From: Dimorphilus gyrociliatus
Taxonomy: Eukaryota > Annelida > Polychaeta > Dinophilidae
Direction of reading: 5' to 3'
NCBI GenBank assembly: GCA_904063045.1
Contig: CAJFCJ010000128.1
Coordinates: forward strand, 69,236 to 100,296
Length of the DNA: 31,061 bases
Part shown: piece by piece, positions 11,347 to 22,187 of the stretch
How the letters are laid out: every line of letters begins with the position of its first letter
Position numbering within the stretch: the stretch's first letter is position 1
Position numbers and translations under genes: made by a program
Notes under the pieces: generated by a model
What the model was told of the DNA's origin: nothing
The model's input: only the letters and a program-made list of their open reading frames with translations
Databases searched by the model: none

Positions 11347-11726
11347 TGTGCACTTAGATATAATGATATATCAATACTTAGACTTTAGATATAAGGCTAC
11401 ATTAGAAAGACCTCTATTTTAAAAGAATTAGACTGGTGCAACTATAGAAATACTTATATTTTGTAGGAATTATAGTGGTGGAACTTTAGAAAGACTTTTA
11501 TTTTGTAGTGTTAGCTTTTAGTACTTTAGAAAGAACTCTATTTCCTAAGAAATAGACTCTTGACTGTAACAGATGGTGGCTACTTGGGAATTAACAAAGG
11601 AACAAAGAACATGGAAAATATGCAGGTCAAACACCAGATGCTGATGAGGCAGGCCTGTTTACTGCGGCACATGTTTGACATGTGGCCCTAATCTTAGGAT
11701 TATATTTTATATGTGTGATATAACAG
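11347..11726 (+). repeat. Dispersed repeat A, copy 1 (about 380 bp)
   Basis: Nearly colinear with 29778-30162, sharing the start TGTGCACTTAGA and the end GTGTGATATAACAG. The first half holds about four degenerate copies of a 40-42 bp unit of the form ACTTTAGAAAGACTTCTATTT (shortened: ACTTTAGAAAGA). The second half carries a conserved hairpin (CACATGT, TTG loop, ACATGTG, near 11668-11684). It has no coding frame. It is likely a non-autonomous mobile element or the end of a larger one; strand is arbitrary. Confidence 0.85.
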
Positions 11727-11815
11727 TTTTTCATATTTTTGTTACATGAGAATTATGAGACCGTCAGATTTCAACTTTGTAATCCTTTGACCACTTGACC
11801 CAAGCTTTGGAAATG

Positions 11816-11852
11816 TATAAAAGGAAATGCATTTCCCCAGCTTGTCAGTTCA
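11816..11852 (+). promoter_or_regulatory. TATA box plus TCAGTT initiator, probable retroelement promoter
   Basis: TATAAAAGG at 11816-11824 is followed about 30 bases later by TCAGTTCAGTTC (from 11845), a textbook TATA-to-initiator spacing. No coding gene follows on this strand; the next genes are on the opposite strand. The best reading is a promoter left over from an LTR element. Compare the similar pair at 143-169. Confidence 0.45.
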
Positions 11853-13100
11853 GTTCTTTAACCGTTAACTGGTTGTTTAAACTTACTTGTTTAGAACTAG
11901 AAACTCATTTACTCAATACATATTCTTTGGACGAAATACTGGTATTTTGTTGAATTATTTCTACCAAAATTACATTTGTTAAGACTATTTGTGGACGAAC
12001 TTGAAAGGTTCTTCTAATTGGACCAGTACTTTGGTAAATTGATAAATGATTGGAAAGGACGAATACTGTTCTGAAGAAGTAGAAATTCCTAAAATTACAA
12101 TACAACAAAGTGCATCATAGAAGACTTAATTAAAAAATGAAAGCCTAATTGGCCATTTACAAAATAGAATATTTAATTTATGGAATGATTTTGAAATATT
12201 TCAAAATAATTTGAAGATATTTTTCAGTCTATTTTGAACTGGTTTTAAACCTGGATTGAACTTAAACTATGTACAATTTCAAGTCATTCCGGGTCACTCT
12301 GACTCTTTCTTTTGTTTCAGTGAATGTATGTCAGTATGTTAGCGTCACTTAAAGGGGGAGCTTGACTTAGCCAAAGTTAGGACAGTAGATAGAGAACAAC
12401 GTGGCGCAAACGTGGCACCACGAATGAGCACAGTCAAGCACCTTATTATCAAAATAAGTCTTTTAAAAATATCTGTAATTTCACGTTTACTGAAACAATA
12501 CGATACAGTCAACACAAAAAGGCCAAATTTTGTGTTAATAAACCTACAAACTACAACAAGGATTCGTTTCTCTGATAGAAACTGACCTTTAGTTTTGTGT
12601 TATTTAAAGAATATTGAAGATGACTAAACTTGTCGTCATATCCATAACTTTTGCACAAAGTAAAAGTTTTTGTTTAAAGCCATTTAAAGCTTGTTTGATT
12701 TATTTGAATTGCAAAAGAATTTTGGTAATGTTTCACCAGCAAAAAGATATCCTCTTCTAAACATTTCATTATCTTCAATAACAGTAGAAATAAACTGGCA
12801 TTTGTGCATTGTGTTAAAGTTCAAATTAACTTAATGATTCACTGAACATATACACAAACTATGTTTGTTCTTTTTACAAAATAACACTTTGTTTGTCACG
12901 TGCTCTTGAATGAAATTGATAACCTTCACTGAAATCTCAAACGATTTGTAATGAATATTGCATAGTTGAACAGTGGCTCCATCTGACATAGATGGAATTT
13001 ATCATTGAAAAAGTCTTGTTAAAAATTTACTTTTAACCAATTACCTCAAAGTAATGAAATGTAAATTAAAACAAATACAATTGTTTACCTTTAATCAAAA
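11853..13100. other. Non-coding stretch with possible LTR-retrotransposon landmarks
   Basis: No supportable gene. At 12351-12360 there is a purine run (AAAGGGGGAG) like a polypurine tract, and at 12402-12415 the sequence TGGCGCAAACGTGG resembles the primer-binding site complementary to tRNA-Lys1,2, one base shorter and with mismatches. The order of these sites does not form an intact element, so they are recorded as landmarks only. Confidence 0.3.
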
Positions 13101-13181
13101 CCTATTCCTTGTGATATGACCTACTGTTTAGTGTCTTCCATACATTTTCTAGAAATTTTAAAATCTTTAATTTTGAAAATT

Positions 13182-13498
13182 TAAATAATAAATAGTAAAA
13201 AAAAACCGGATGCATTATGACATTTATCAACAAGAGAATGAACATTATCATATCCAAGAAGAGAGCATATTTGCTGTGTTTCATCATCTGAACAGATGCG
13301 ATTCTTGACTGGAAAAGTGGAATTTTGTTGAAGTGGATTTTCATAATAAACTTTTCCAACAACAGAAGATAAATGATTTTCAGTAATTTCAATACTGAAT
13401 TTACAATCTACAAAAATTTCATTAAAATTGTATTGAAGAAATTGAATTAATAGAAAATAGATAAAAATATTATTCATTTCTGACAAACAACAATCCAT
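13182..13498 (-). pseudogene. Orphan SRCR-like first exon, paralogous to exon 1 of the large receptor gene
   Basis: An ATG at 13498 opens a hydrophobic signal-peptide-like stretch (MNNIFIYFLLIQFLQ), then an SRCR-like half module: GKVYYEN, then CSDDETQQICSLLGY, then VDKCHNASG. The layout matches exon 1 of the receptor at 1467 (GKITFLSEN, then KCHTDLKWKADQLC, then IEDCQIMN). Both exons end in the same place and in phase 1 before a GT (here just after CATCCG, near 13209). Downstream on this strand I find no further SRCR, lectin, LDLa or 7TM exon. It is probably a duplicated, truncated gene; a short unrecognised secreted protein is the alternative. Confidence 0.55.
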
Positions 13499-13647
13499 TT
13501 GCAAACATAATAAAATAATTATATGAAATTTAACTTGATTATTCTCTTACAACTGCAAAAATTTCTTCATTAACAAAACAAGTATTCAATTTCAAATGCA
13601 AAAATCAATGTAGGCCTATATGTAAATAACTCTGACATTCTGACATT

Positions 13648-15477
13648 CTATTGATATTTTTTTCTAGTTGAAGGAAAGAAAAAGTAGTTTTTACAATTTG
13701 TTGCTTGTCCTTCTGCAATTTGCTTAATTGTTAAATTTTGAATGTAATGTTCCATATAATATTTTGTGTAAATTTCAATTTTTTTGAAAAATCTTTGTGG
13801 ACTATGCTGTAAATATAGCATTGAAAACATCAATGCTCTGAGGAAGATACTGCCTTCCTCCCGTCTCATTGAGAGAGCACCTCTATTTGTTGAATGTAGA
13901 CAAAACAAATCAGAAACCACTGATGAATTTCAATGAAGTGTTATAAAATCCTCTATTTTGTCCATTTTATCTGATGGGTCAAAAAAATTACATTGTAAAA
14001 AAATAATATCAGAATGTTAGGTTTAATTTTAAATCACTTCTGCAGCATTGCGTCATAAATATCTTGGGTTTTCCCTTCAAAACATCCACATCAAATTTTT
14101 CATACAGTTCACTAAATGGCATAAAACCAGAATCAATTGTATTGAGAGTCATTAATTGAAAACCGTCATTACAACCATGTGCTAAAACAAATATAATTAT
14201 TGATTTAATTTGGTTTTTTTCAATTTGTAGTGCAGTCTCCAAATTTAGAATATTTTCATATAATTTCGGTTTATCATAATCCCTCCATTCTTCAATATTG
14301 TAATTTAGGCTGCTAAACAGCAAGACAATATTTTTTATATCCATTTCTGTTCCAAGTTTTCTATTTTTCGTCTGAACTATAATGATAACCTTATTCAATC
14401 CTCTTGTATCGTACAAATTCTAAAAATAGAAAAAAAAAATTTCCAAAAAATTATACGAAGAAGTTATTTGAAAAAATAATTTTTGTTTACAAAGCAATAC
14501 AACTTGTAGATAACTTGTTTACTTAATGATGGACTATTGGCATTCACTCCAGATATATAGTTGATTTATTTTCATTGTCCGTCATTTAGGTGGTTGACAT
14601 GACTCAGCACTGAGCAACCACACTGCCTGATTTTAACAGGACAATGAACTGTGCCACCTTTCATACCTCATACTTATAACCATCGACACAAGATTGTCGC
14701 AGTTCAATCATCTTATTGGCAACTTACATCATTTTTAATTTCATTAATTAAATATTCATTTGTTAGTAGATTTTCGCTGACTGGTTCAAAGGGAAAAGTA
14801 AGATCGTCTAAAAGTAGGGTAATATTATTTTTATATACCTTAACCTATCAAAATACAAACTATTTTCTTGACAAAATTTTTGAAAGTTTTCTTTACTCGG
14901 TACAAAATCATCAGTATGATCACTAGAGTAGAAAATAAAATCATCACTCCAAAATTTTTTCCTTCTACCTTCATAGAGAATGTTGAATACGATTTCGGAT
15001 TGGAATGATTCAACATCTTCAATTGGATAACCAAACTGTAAAAATGCTTTTTTGTCTAAAAGGACAGAGAATTAAATTATAAAATTGACCAAGAGGAAAT
15101 TATAAAATAATTACTATTTTCAAATTTAATGATAAGCCTTTCAAAGCTAATTTCAAGAGACTTGAACATCATTCCATCGCTGATTAATTGGCATTCTAAT
15201 TTCATATCATAGATATTAGAATATTTTGACTGTGGTATCTTAAATCCTCCATTTTTAACAGAAAGATTTCCTTTCTTTAAACAAAACAAATTAAAAATAT
15301 GAATTTTTTTGTCTTTCTTTTTACCTCTATTTCTTTTGAATTACGAGTTATTTGATAATACATATATAAGTTTTTATATTTTCCATTTTTTTCAATATTC
15401 ATACTATAAGTAATCCAATATTCAGTCCCATTTTCTAATTCTTCAATAATACCTATATCACATTCTGCTGCAGCCAT
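13648..15477 (-). CDS. Caspase-like cysteine protease with an uncharacterised N-terminal domain, six exons, ~413 aa
   Basis: Exons 15477-15325, 15274-15115, 15055-14861, 14807-14728, 14419-14038 and 13919-13648 join in frame to 1242 nt (413 residues plus stop). Residues about 197-323 form the p20 part: DTRG (substrate-pocket arginine), FVLAHGC (catalytic histidine) and MTQCCR (catalytic cysteine, second C; usual QACxG). Residues 324-413 form p10: LHSTNRGALSMRREEGS and the C-terminal YFFFP. So this is an Asp-directed protease of the apoptosis or inflammation type, probably cytosolic. The p20-p10 linker is very short. The first ~190 residues match no CARD, DED or death domain I know and look strand-rich. 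The intron at 14420-14727 is long (308 nt); the rest are 50-118 nt. Splice sites are by eye. The glycine after the catalytic cysteine motif is replaced, so activity is likely but unproven. Confidence 0.82.
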
Positions 15478-16240
15478 TTTATGTTTGTCAAATATCTTCT
15501 GCTAGAGCTAAAAAATTAATACTTGATATAAAAGAAGTCAATGAAAATCATTCTTCACTCTCAACTGCTACAATAAAATGTTTTTCTTTTACAATTTTAA
15601 CCATAAGCTTTGTATAAAATGATATTTTGGTGTTATGAATAATACGATTTCAATGCAATATAAACTTTTTCTTTTATAAGATTACACCAAAAATTTAAGT
15701 ATAATTTTGGTTATTTTTCCAAGAGTGTGAGTAGTGTTTAAAAATTCAAATAATACCCTAAACATTAATATAGAAAAAAAGGAAAATGAAAGGCTTACTT
15801 ACCTTTGGTTATCTTATTTAAAAAAGTGAGTAAGTGAACTTTTAAGATTTTTATAAGCTCTTGTTGAAATTATACAAATATATAAAACCACAGTAACCTT
15901 AGTGTAGGCCAAAGTGGACCAATAGACTTTACAGTTTGGTCAAGGTCATTTTTAGAGATTTACAATATATAAAAAAAATGTATAGAAAAGTATAAATTCA
16001 AAAATAACTAAAATTTTGCTATGAATATTGAAATCCCCCAAAGAGATTTGCATTGCATGAATATTCAATAAATGTTAGAAAGGTTTTTATTTCAATGAAC
16101 CAATCATTGAATGGTTCCTTTACAAGAATTTATCCCTCTGTATTTCAATTTTATTTGTAATCTCTGTTGTTTCCCTCATACTATTTTTCTGCATTTATTC
16201 CTTTTTATTCCAGGTTGCCATCGGTGATAACGCCAAGTTT
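15478..16240. other. Intergenic stretch upstream of the caspase gene
   Basis: AT-rich, with no reading frame or repeat I can support. It should hold the caspase promoter on the minus strand; no clear TATA motif stands out. Confidence 0.3.
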
Positions 16241-16257
16241 TCTAACCTCCATTGAGT

Positions 16258-16640
16258 CTATCGTTTGTCATACTGAATTCTCAGACCCCTATTAGGGTAC
16301 TCACTTGGCTGTCTTTCAGGATGAATTTGTTTCATCACTTCCCTTGAATTTGATGCTATTTTTGTCTGAGTGAAGTAATTGCGAAAGGTCTTCAATACCT
16401 TCGGTAATATATCTCTAAGATATTCTTCATCATTGGATGCCAATATCAGATTGTCAACATAAAAACACTTTTCCACTTCTTTCCTTTGTTCCTGATTCAA
16501 TTTCGAATTCTTTAGTATCCTTCCCAAAGTCGCTGATATCGTGAAGGGGCTACGCTCAGCTCCAAACCAAACAGCTCCTAAATGTTGCCGATCACATAGT
16601 ACTGTTAAGTCCTCCAATTTACCAGTGTTAAAGGTATGTC
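16258..16640 (-). pseudogene. BEL/Pao LTR-retrotransposon reverse transcriptase fragment
   Basis: A 119-codon piece of a Pao-type reverse transcriptase. VWFGAERSPFTISATLGRIL corresponds to the FGV..SPFLLAAT block of BEL/Pao elements, followed by the catalytic-box region FYVDNLILAS. The second aspartate of YVDD is asparagine here, which should abolish polymerisation. Sequence on both sides does not continue as gag-pol, so it is a relic. Its base composition is richer in GC than its neighbours. Confidence 0.75.
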
Positions 16641-16749
16641 GCCTACTAATCTTCCACCCTTTGACATTGTACCATTTATGCTCCTCCCTCGATAGCTCGC
16701 TACACAGTTATACACTATCCAACCATATCTATCATATATAAATGCAGAT

Positions 16750-17030
16750 ATGGCTATTCTAAAATTAAAAAAACTAGCAAAAATTGTTCAATTTCATGTC
16801 AAGGTCAAATTTTTTTTGACTACAGTTATAACATTTCTAGGAATTGAATTAAGAGATTGCAAGGCGTATATGAAAAGAGGAGCAGCATGTGACATCATGA
16901 AGAAATTAAGGACCTTACCCTTCCTGCCTTCTGATTTGGTGGAACTACACTCTAGATAATTGGCTAGAAGATCATCTAGAAAACGGGTTGATTCCAAATC
17001 AATACAAAAACATTGAAATTATGGAGAGGG
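16750..17030. other. Possible retroelement fragment
   Basis: A short plus-strand frame (16750-16959) contains TTVITFLGIEL, reminiscent of the FLGxE motif after the palm of retroelement reverse transcriptases. Its position beside the BEL/Pao relic makes a retroelement origin plausible, but the match is too short to classify. Confidence 0.25.
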
Positions 17031-17499
17031 AATATAAGGGTCTTTGGTTACATAAAGTTTAATGGAGATAGGACTTGGATATAGAGTTTTATACCACCAG
17101 GGTATCACACTAAGGTCTTGAGCAGATACATTGCCCCTAGTCATAACAGTGGATAAATTTTTCAGCAGGACAGGACTAGTTGTCACATAGTGGTGTACTG
17201 GTCTTGCTTGGTCAATTGATGCATTTGCAAGTTATAAATACTGGTTCTACTCGAACCTTTAAACAAATGTCTGAATTTAAATGGTTTATTCAAAGTAAAA
17301 TACTTAAGCAAAGCTACAAAATGAAAGTTGAACGGCAGAGTAGATAGTTTGTAATAGCAGGTTGCTCAATTACCAAACTACCATCCAACATTACGGAATA
17401 GAAGGCTTGTTCCAGTAAAGATTGTTTCCAGGCCATCTTCCTCAGTGGTTAGATTGAGATGCCACCCTTAGGGTAGAACAGTGAATGTTTAAATACTTT
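17031..17499. other. Unclassified stretch between retroelement relic and repeat B
   Basis: Somewhat less AT-rich than the gene flanks and without coding frames. Its location suggests it may be part of the same mobile element as repeat B, but I see no terminal repeats that would prove it. Confidence 0.3.
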
Positions 17500-17925
17500 G
17501 AGGTTTGCCTCTTGAATCCAATCGTCACTTTACAATTGGCACATTGTCTAATTCATATTTATCTTTAGTAACAGGATGTTACTTGAACCATATCTGAACA
17601 ATACCCTATATATTAAACAAACTCTAACTTGGCCTAATCTTAAGGAGGACTAATTAAATTGTAACTGGGCCACTCCCTAAGAAGACCTGTGAATTATAGC
17701 CTGGTCACACCTTAGAGGGTTAATTGAATTATAACTTTGCCACGCCTTATCCATAAAAGTTAACCTGCGCAATGACTAATTGAAATATAATTGGATTAAA
17801 TCTTATTGTGTTTTCCTGTATAGATTGGACAGTCAGATTGTTGTATTTTGTGAATAGTAATATAATTTAAGAATATAATATATTGAAAGTTGTACAGCAG
17901 AAAGATTATTTGAAGCGAAAGAGCA
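17500..17925 (+). repeat. Dispersed repeat B, copy 1, with internal ~36 bp tandem units
   Basis: Shares GAGGTTTGCCTCT, CCAATC.TCACTTTACA, TTCATATTTAT.TTTAGTAA and AGTTGTACA blocks in order with 22188-22545. The middle contains about four diverged units of the form TTAATTGAATTATAACTTGG spaced 36-40 bases apart. Non-coding. It may be an LTR or a non-autonomous element; strand is arbitrary. Confidence 0.75.
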
Positions 17926-18037
17926 TGCAAAACATCAGACCATGAGGAGCTAATACCCTAGATCTCTAGGTGATTGACTCAATCGGTCTCACACATAAAA
18001 AGTGAATGCGTAAATTTGCAACAGCAAAAACAAGTTG

Positions 18038-19212
18038 TTAGTCAATATAGTTTGATATTTCCGCTTGAGATATTAAATGTTTAAATTCAAAAAACCAGCA
18101 AACTCTGCCATATCTTTGCAATTTCTTTGCTTTAATGTATTCATTATCAATTTTAAATATAGATGTTTTGTCATCTTGAGGTGATTGGTTAAATGCAAAT
18201 GATTTCTTTCCAACATCACCAATTATTCCACCAAAATTCTTATAATTGGAATCGATATTTCGAAATTGAACATTTAAAAATGGTCCAGTTAAAAAGCTTT
18301 CATCTCTAATGACAACAATCATCTGCTTCCTTTCTTCATCTTTTACCAGAATTTCAACTTTTTGAGGAAAAATGATGAAATATGAATTTCCAAGTCTTGA
18401 CTTTTTTATTATTCCATTCAATAATTTGATTTGGAAGAATAATAACATTTGTTGTTATTCTAAAGAAAATGTCATGATAATTGATTTTTTAGTTTTGAAT
18501 AAACAACACGTTTTTATTGTAATATTGACAAAATATTAAATTTTAAACAGGAACCTTGGCTGGAAGGGCAATCATTTTCATTTTCTGGTGTTGGTGATCT
18601 ACCAATTTCAAAGGAATCAGCTGTAAATTGAACATCTGAACATCTGCTTATGGATTCCTTATTTGGAATAATAACAGGCTTTCCAATCCAATCAATAAAA
18701 GTATAGGTATTAGTTGCTGAATTATCTCTGGACATTACCACTGCATCAATGATATTGTCTTTAACAAGAGTCACTAGACTTCCATAGTGTTGTGAAACTG
18801 GAAAGAGTTTTATAACAGTTGATAAAAAATTGCTGTATCAGTAGTAACAAACTTTTGGTTATAATGACGGCTGATGGTTCTTCTGCCCCAACATCAATTA
18901 TGTAGTCAGAAGACTCAAAGACTGCTCTCTTTCTTCTTTTATAGCTTAAATATTCAATTTTTAAAATATCATTTTTAAACAATAAGCCCTGAATATATGC
19001 TGTGAATACATCTTTGGTTGACCATCATCTAAATCGACACCATATATATAATAAGGACCTAAATCCACAGGCGATGAACCAATATTCTTGATCTCAATAA
19101 AGTTATCATAACCAGAATAGCTTATCTCATTTATTACAAGTGTCTGATATGTATATTCTACAAGACAGTAAAGGAGAAAAAGACTTTTGAACAATTTGAA
19201 AATTGTTGCCAT
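18038..19212 (-). CDS. Secreted lamin-tail-domain protein with ITIH C-terminal-like domain (frame breaks present)
   Basis: Probable secreted protein. The ATG at 19212 opens a signal peptide (FKLFKSLFLLYCLVEYTYQ). A lamin tail domain follows: LVINEISYSGYDNFIEIKN, then VDLGPYYIYG, then GSLVTLVKDNIIDAVVM, SISRCSDVQF and the terminal SPTPENEN. Exons are roughly 19212-18853, 18797-18555 and 18459-18038. The last exon carries a domain like the inter-alpha-trypsin inhibitor heavy-chain C-terminus: KVEILV, FLTGPFLNVQF, GGIIGDVG, then RVCWFFEF. A base seems to be missing at the short run near 19013-19015 (KRRKRAV continues in another frame), and the join into the last exon does not keep frame, so this is either a mis-sequenced gene or a decaying one. 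It is paralogous to 27751-28356. Confidence 0.6.
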
Positions 19213-19300
19213 TTTCAATGAACAAATTGAAAAATTTGAAAGAAAACTCAGCTCAATCTTACTTATACCACGTTGCTTGACCCTTAATTTGAATAAATGT

Positions 19301-19313
19301 GCTATAAATAGTT
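19301..19313 (-). promoter_or_regulatory. Candidate TATA box of the lamin-tail-domain gene
   Basis: On the minus strand CTATTTATAGCAC lies about 90 bases upstream of the ATG at 19212. It also reads as a TATA box (CTATAAATAG) on the plus strand, where no gene follows, so orientation is assigned by context. Confidence 0.3.
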
Positions 19314-19439
19314 ACACAGGTGTCAATGCTCTTTTTAGTTTTCCTCAAACTTATTTAAATATCCAGCATTCACCATCTACACCTATTTTGAAATGTCACA
19401 AACTTTTTTCAATGTCATGTCAAGGTCAAGTATTTTGAG

Positions 19440-20588
19440 CTACAAAGAATTTCGCTTAAGCTTAAAAAATTGCTTCTTTTGAAAAAAAAGTAGAGCACAA
19501 AATATTTTTTTCTTGGAAATGTTTTCAAGTTTTATAGAATTTTTTTCAATTTGAAAATCGTTTACATTCTATCTGCTTCAAGCTAATCAACGGTTGGAAC
19601 CCATATCACTCAAAATTGCCTGAAAACTGGCGTAGCTTTAGGTATAGAGTAAAAAGTTATGGAAATGAAGTTGTTTTCTATTCTATATAGAGGCTCACTG
19701 TAAATGGTCCAATAGATTTTTAGGTATACGGATTGAGCACTATTAAATGTTTACAGTTTTGGGTTTTCCAAATTCTATTGTTTGCAAAGGCCATTATTCA
19801 AAATAGAATAATTAAGCAAGTAATTTTATCAAAAATTCAATAGCTCGGATAGATTCATGAAAAATCATAAATCTATTTTTAGACATTTGCCTTAAATACT
19901 TTTTTTATCGTAGATATATTTTGAAGTCTTATAGAATTTGAGTACATTAAAAAAACTGTTCAAGAATAAGAGGCCATTAATGGGACCTATACAAGATATT
20001 TTGCAGATTAAATGTTCTCACATACCTGTCTTTGAAAGCCATTCAAGATTAATATTTTTATAAAAACACTGACAACTTCACTTTTTTGCATTCAATAGAA
20101 TTTTTTGAACCCAAATGCAGTTTTACTATAATGGAAACTTTGATCGGACCTTTTTATTTAAATTAATTAAATTCAAATCAACTACAGCAGTTATTACGAT
20201 TTTGAGAGAGAAGTTGTACTTGAAATTTTGTCCTTGACATTGTTGTAGATGGGCGTTTCCCCATCACCCTATGCACTTGTTTTGTTTGTTCTACTCCTAA
20301 ACTAGGTCATAATCGATTAAATAGTCATTCTGCAATGCTGAATCAGAATATTATTATTCTCCAAAACAAAACTGTAATAGGATATTAAATTCATGTTTTG
20401 AAGCTTCATCAAACCACGCTACATGTTCATTTATTGCATAGTCAGTTATTGAGTTCTATCATTTAAAAGAGAAAGAAAATTTACAATGCAAAAATTGATG
20501 ATGAATGACAGAACAATATTTTCAAATAAAGAAAATGGAATGGAAAACTTTCAAACAATTTATGTTTGTAAAATATTTAAAATATTTT
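19440..20588. other. Intergenic stretch left of the assembly gap
   Basis: About 1.1 kb of AT-rich DNA without coding frames, RNA genes or copies of repeats A or B that I can see. Confidence 0.3.
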
Positions 20589-20984
20589 NNNNNNNNNNNN
20601 NNNNNNNNNNNNNNNNNNNNNNNNNNNNNNNNNNNNNNNNNNNNNNNNNNNNNNNNNNNNNNNNNNNNNNNNNNNNNNNNNNNNNNNNNNNNNNNNNNNN
20701 NNNNNNNNNNNNNNNNNNNNNNNNNNNNNNNNNNNNNNNNNNNNNNNNNNNNNNNNNNNNNNNNNNNNNNNNNNNNNNNNNNNNNNNNNNNNNNNNNNNN
20801 NNNNNNNNNNNNNNNNNNNNNNNNNNNNNNNNNNNNNNNNNNNNNNNNNNNNNNNNNNNNNNNNNNNNNNNNNNNNNNNNNNNNNNNNNNNNNNNNNNNN
20901 NNNNNNNNNNNNNNNNNNNNNNNNNNNNNNNNNNNNNNNNNNNNNNNNNNNNNNNNNNNNNNNNNNNNNNNNNNNNNNNNNNNN
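20589..20984. other. Assembly gap (396 N)
   Basis: A run of undetermined bases. Downstream exons of the PAN-domain gene on the minus strand could lie inside it or beyond it. Confidence 0.99.
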
Positions 20985-21354
20985 GGAGAAAAGTAAACAG
21001 TCTACTGTTCATTATCTTCTTAAGATAATTTAAAGATGGCGTTTACAGTATATATTTATTATGTGTAATTTTAGATGATTAAAACATTCGGACTAATTCT
21101 AACAAATTTAAAGAAAGATTCAAATTACTTCTCATAATGGCAGTTGCTTATTAAGTGTAATATTTTGTTAGGCAAGTTACAACATAATTAATTTAAATGT
21201 TCAATAACTGTTATTGATATCAAATGAATGACTATGAAAATGTTTTATGATAATCTTAATTCTTTGTGAGATGAATATTCATATTTTTTATCTTTGATGA
21301 TAAAGAAATGTGCAGTTTTCTTTTGTCTAAATTTGAAAAAGAATAAACACTTAC

Positions 21355-21822
21355 CCTGAATTTTTATATAAAAGACTGCAAACACACTTGTAGCCCATGT
21401 TGCTTCTGGTTTAATAGTATGTTTAAAAAAGCAAACACTAGTTGTCATTCTTTGAATCCTTTACAACTAATCAGATTTTTACATGTATTTCCACAATCTT
21501 CAACATTTCCTGACATTTGCTCTATATCATAACCTTGCAAATGACGTTGAAAATATTTGACATAGCCATCCAGATCAGCTGAAAATAGAAATTTTTTGGA
21601 AAAAGAGAAGAAGAAAATATCAGAATATCATTTCTACTTAGATAATATAGCGTAGAAACATTGTGAAGAAGACAAAACATTATTAGAACTATTGATAACA
21701 TGTTTGTTCTGTTTTCCAGTTGAGCTTCTTGTAGAATAATATTTCATGTGACAAACTGTCAATAGATATAATAAAAAAAGAGCATATATGACTAATTGAA
21801 TTATCTTTAAAAAGAAATTCAT
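21355..21822 (-). CDS. Secreted PAN/apple-domain protein, partial
   Basis: The ATG at 21822 starts a strong signal peptide (FFLKIIQLVIYALFLLYLL). After an intron ending in TTTTCAG at 21579, a PAN/apple-type module follows in 21578-21355: DLDGYVKYFQRHLQGYDI, then EDCGNTCKNLISCKGF, then after a one-base frame break near 21450-21455, SVCFFKHT. A GTAAGT donor after 21355 shows that more exons are expected, but none is recognisable before the gap at 20984. The junction between the two exons does not keep frame with the obvious donor (near 21640), so either a base is wrong or I have misplaced it. PAN modules bind proteins or carbohydrates and occur in secreted and defence-related animal proteins. 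Confidence 0.5.
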
Positions 21823-22187
21823 GGAAAAAATTGCATCTATAAAGTATTAAATGTATTTCAAATGTTTCTAAATATAGATCTATTGATCGTTTTGTTGATT
21901 TATTATTTTTATTGTGACGTATAGAAAAAAACGGAAAATTGTTCAAGTTAACGAAAGCATAAGAGTACTAGTTTAAAGATAGAGTGATTCTTTTGCTAAT
22001 GTCTTTTAATTTATTCTCCAACGTCATCCCTCCACACCAATGTCGGTTCTGAACTATAAAATTTAGGCATAATTTAATAAAAAACTGGTAGATATATTTT
22101 ATTATATTATTTCAAAATTAATAAACATCAGCACATCATATCACAATCTTAAAAAGAAGGATTATTATAGTATAGATGGCGCTAGTA

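Noticed and set aside
14651-14926. 91-codon plus-strand frame
   Set aside because: It is antisense to caspase exons 3-4 and their introns and has no family signature.
20486-21028. Long frames spanning the N run
   Set aside because: They exist only because undetermined bases contain no stops.
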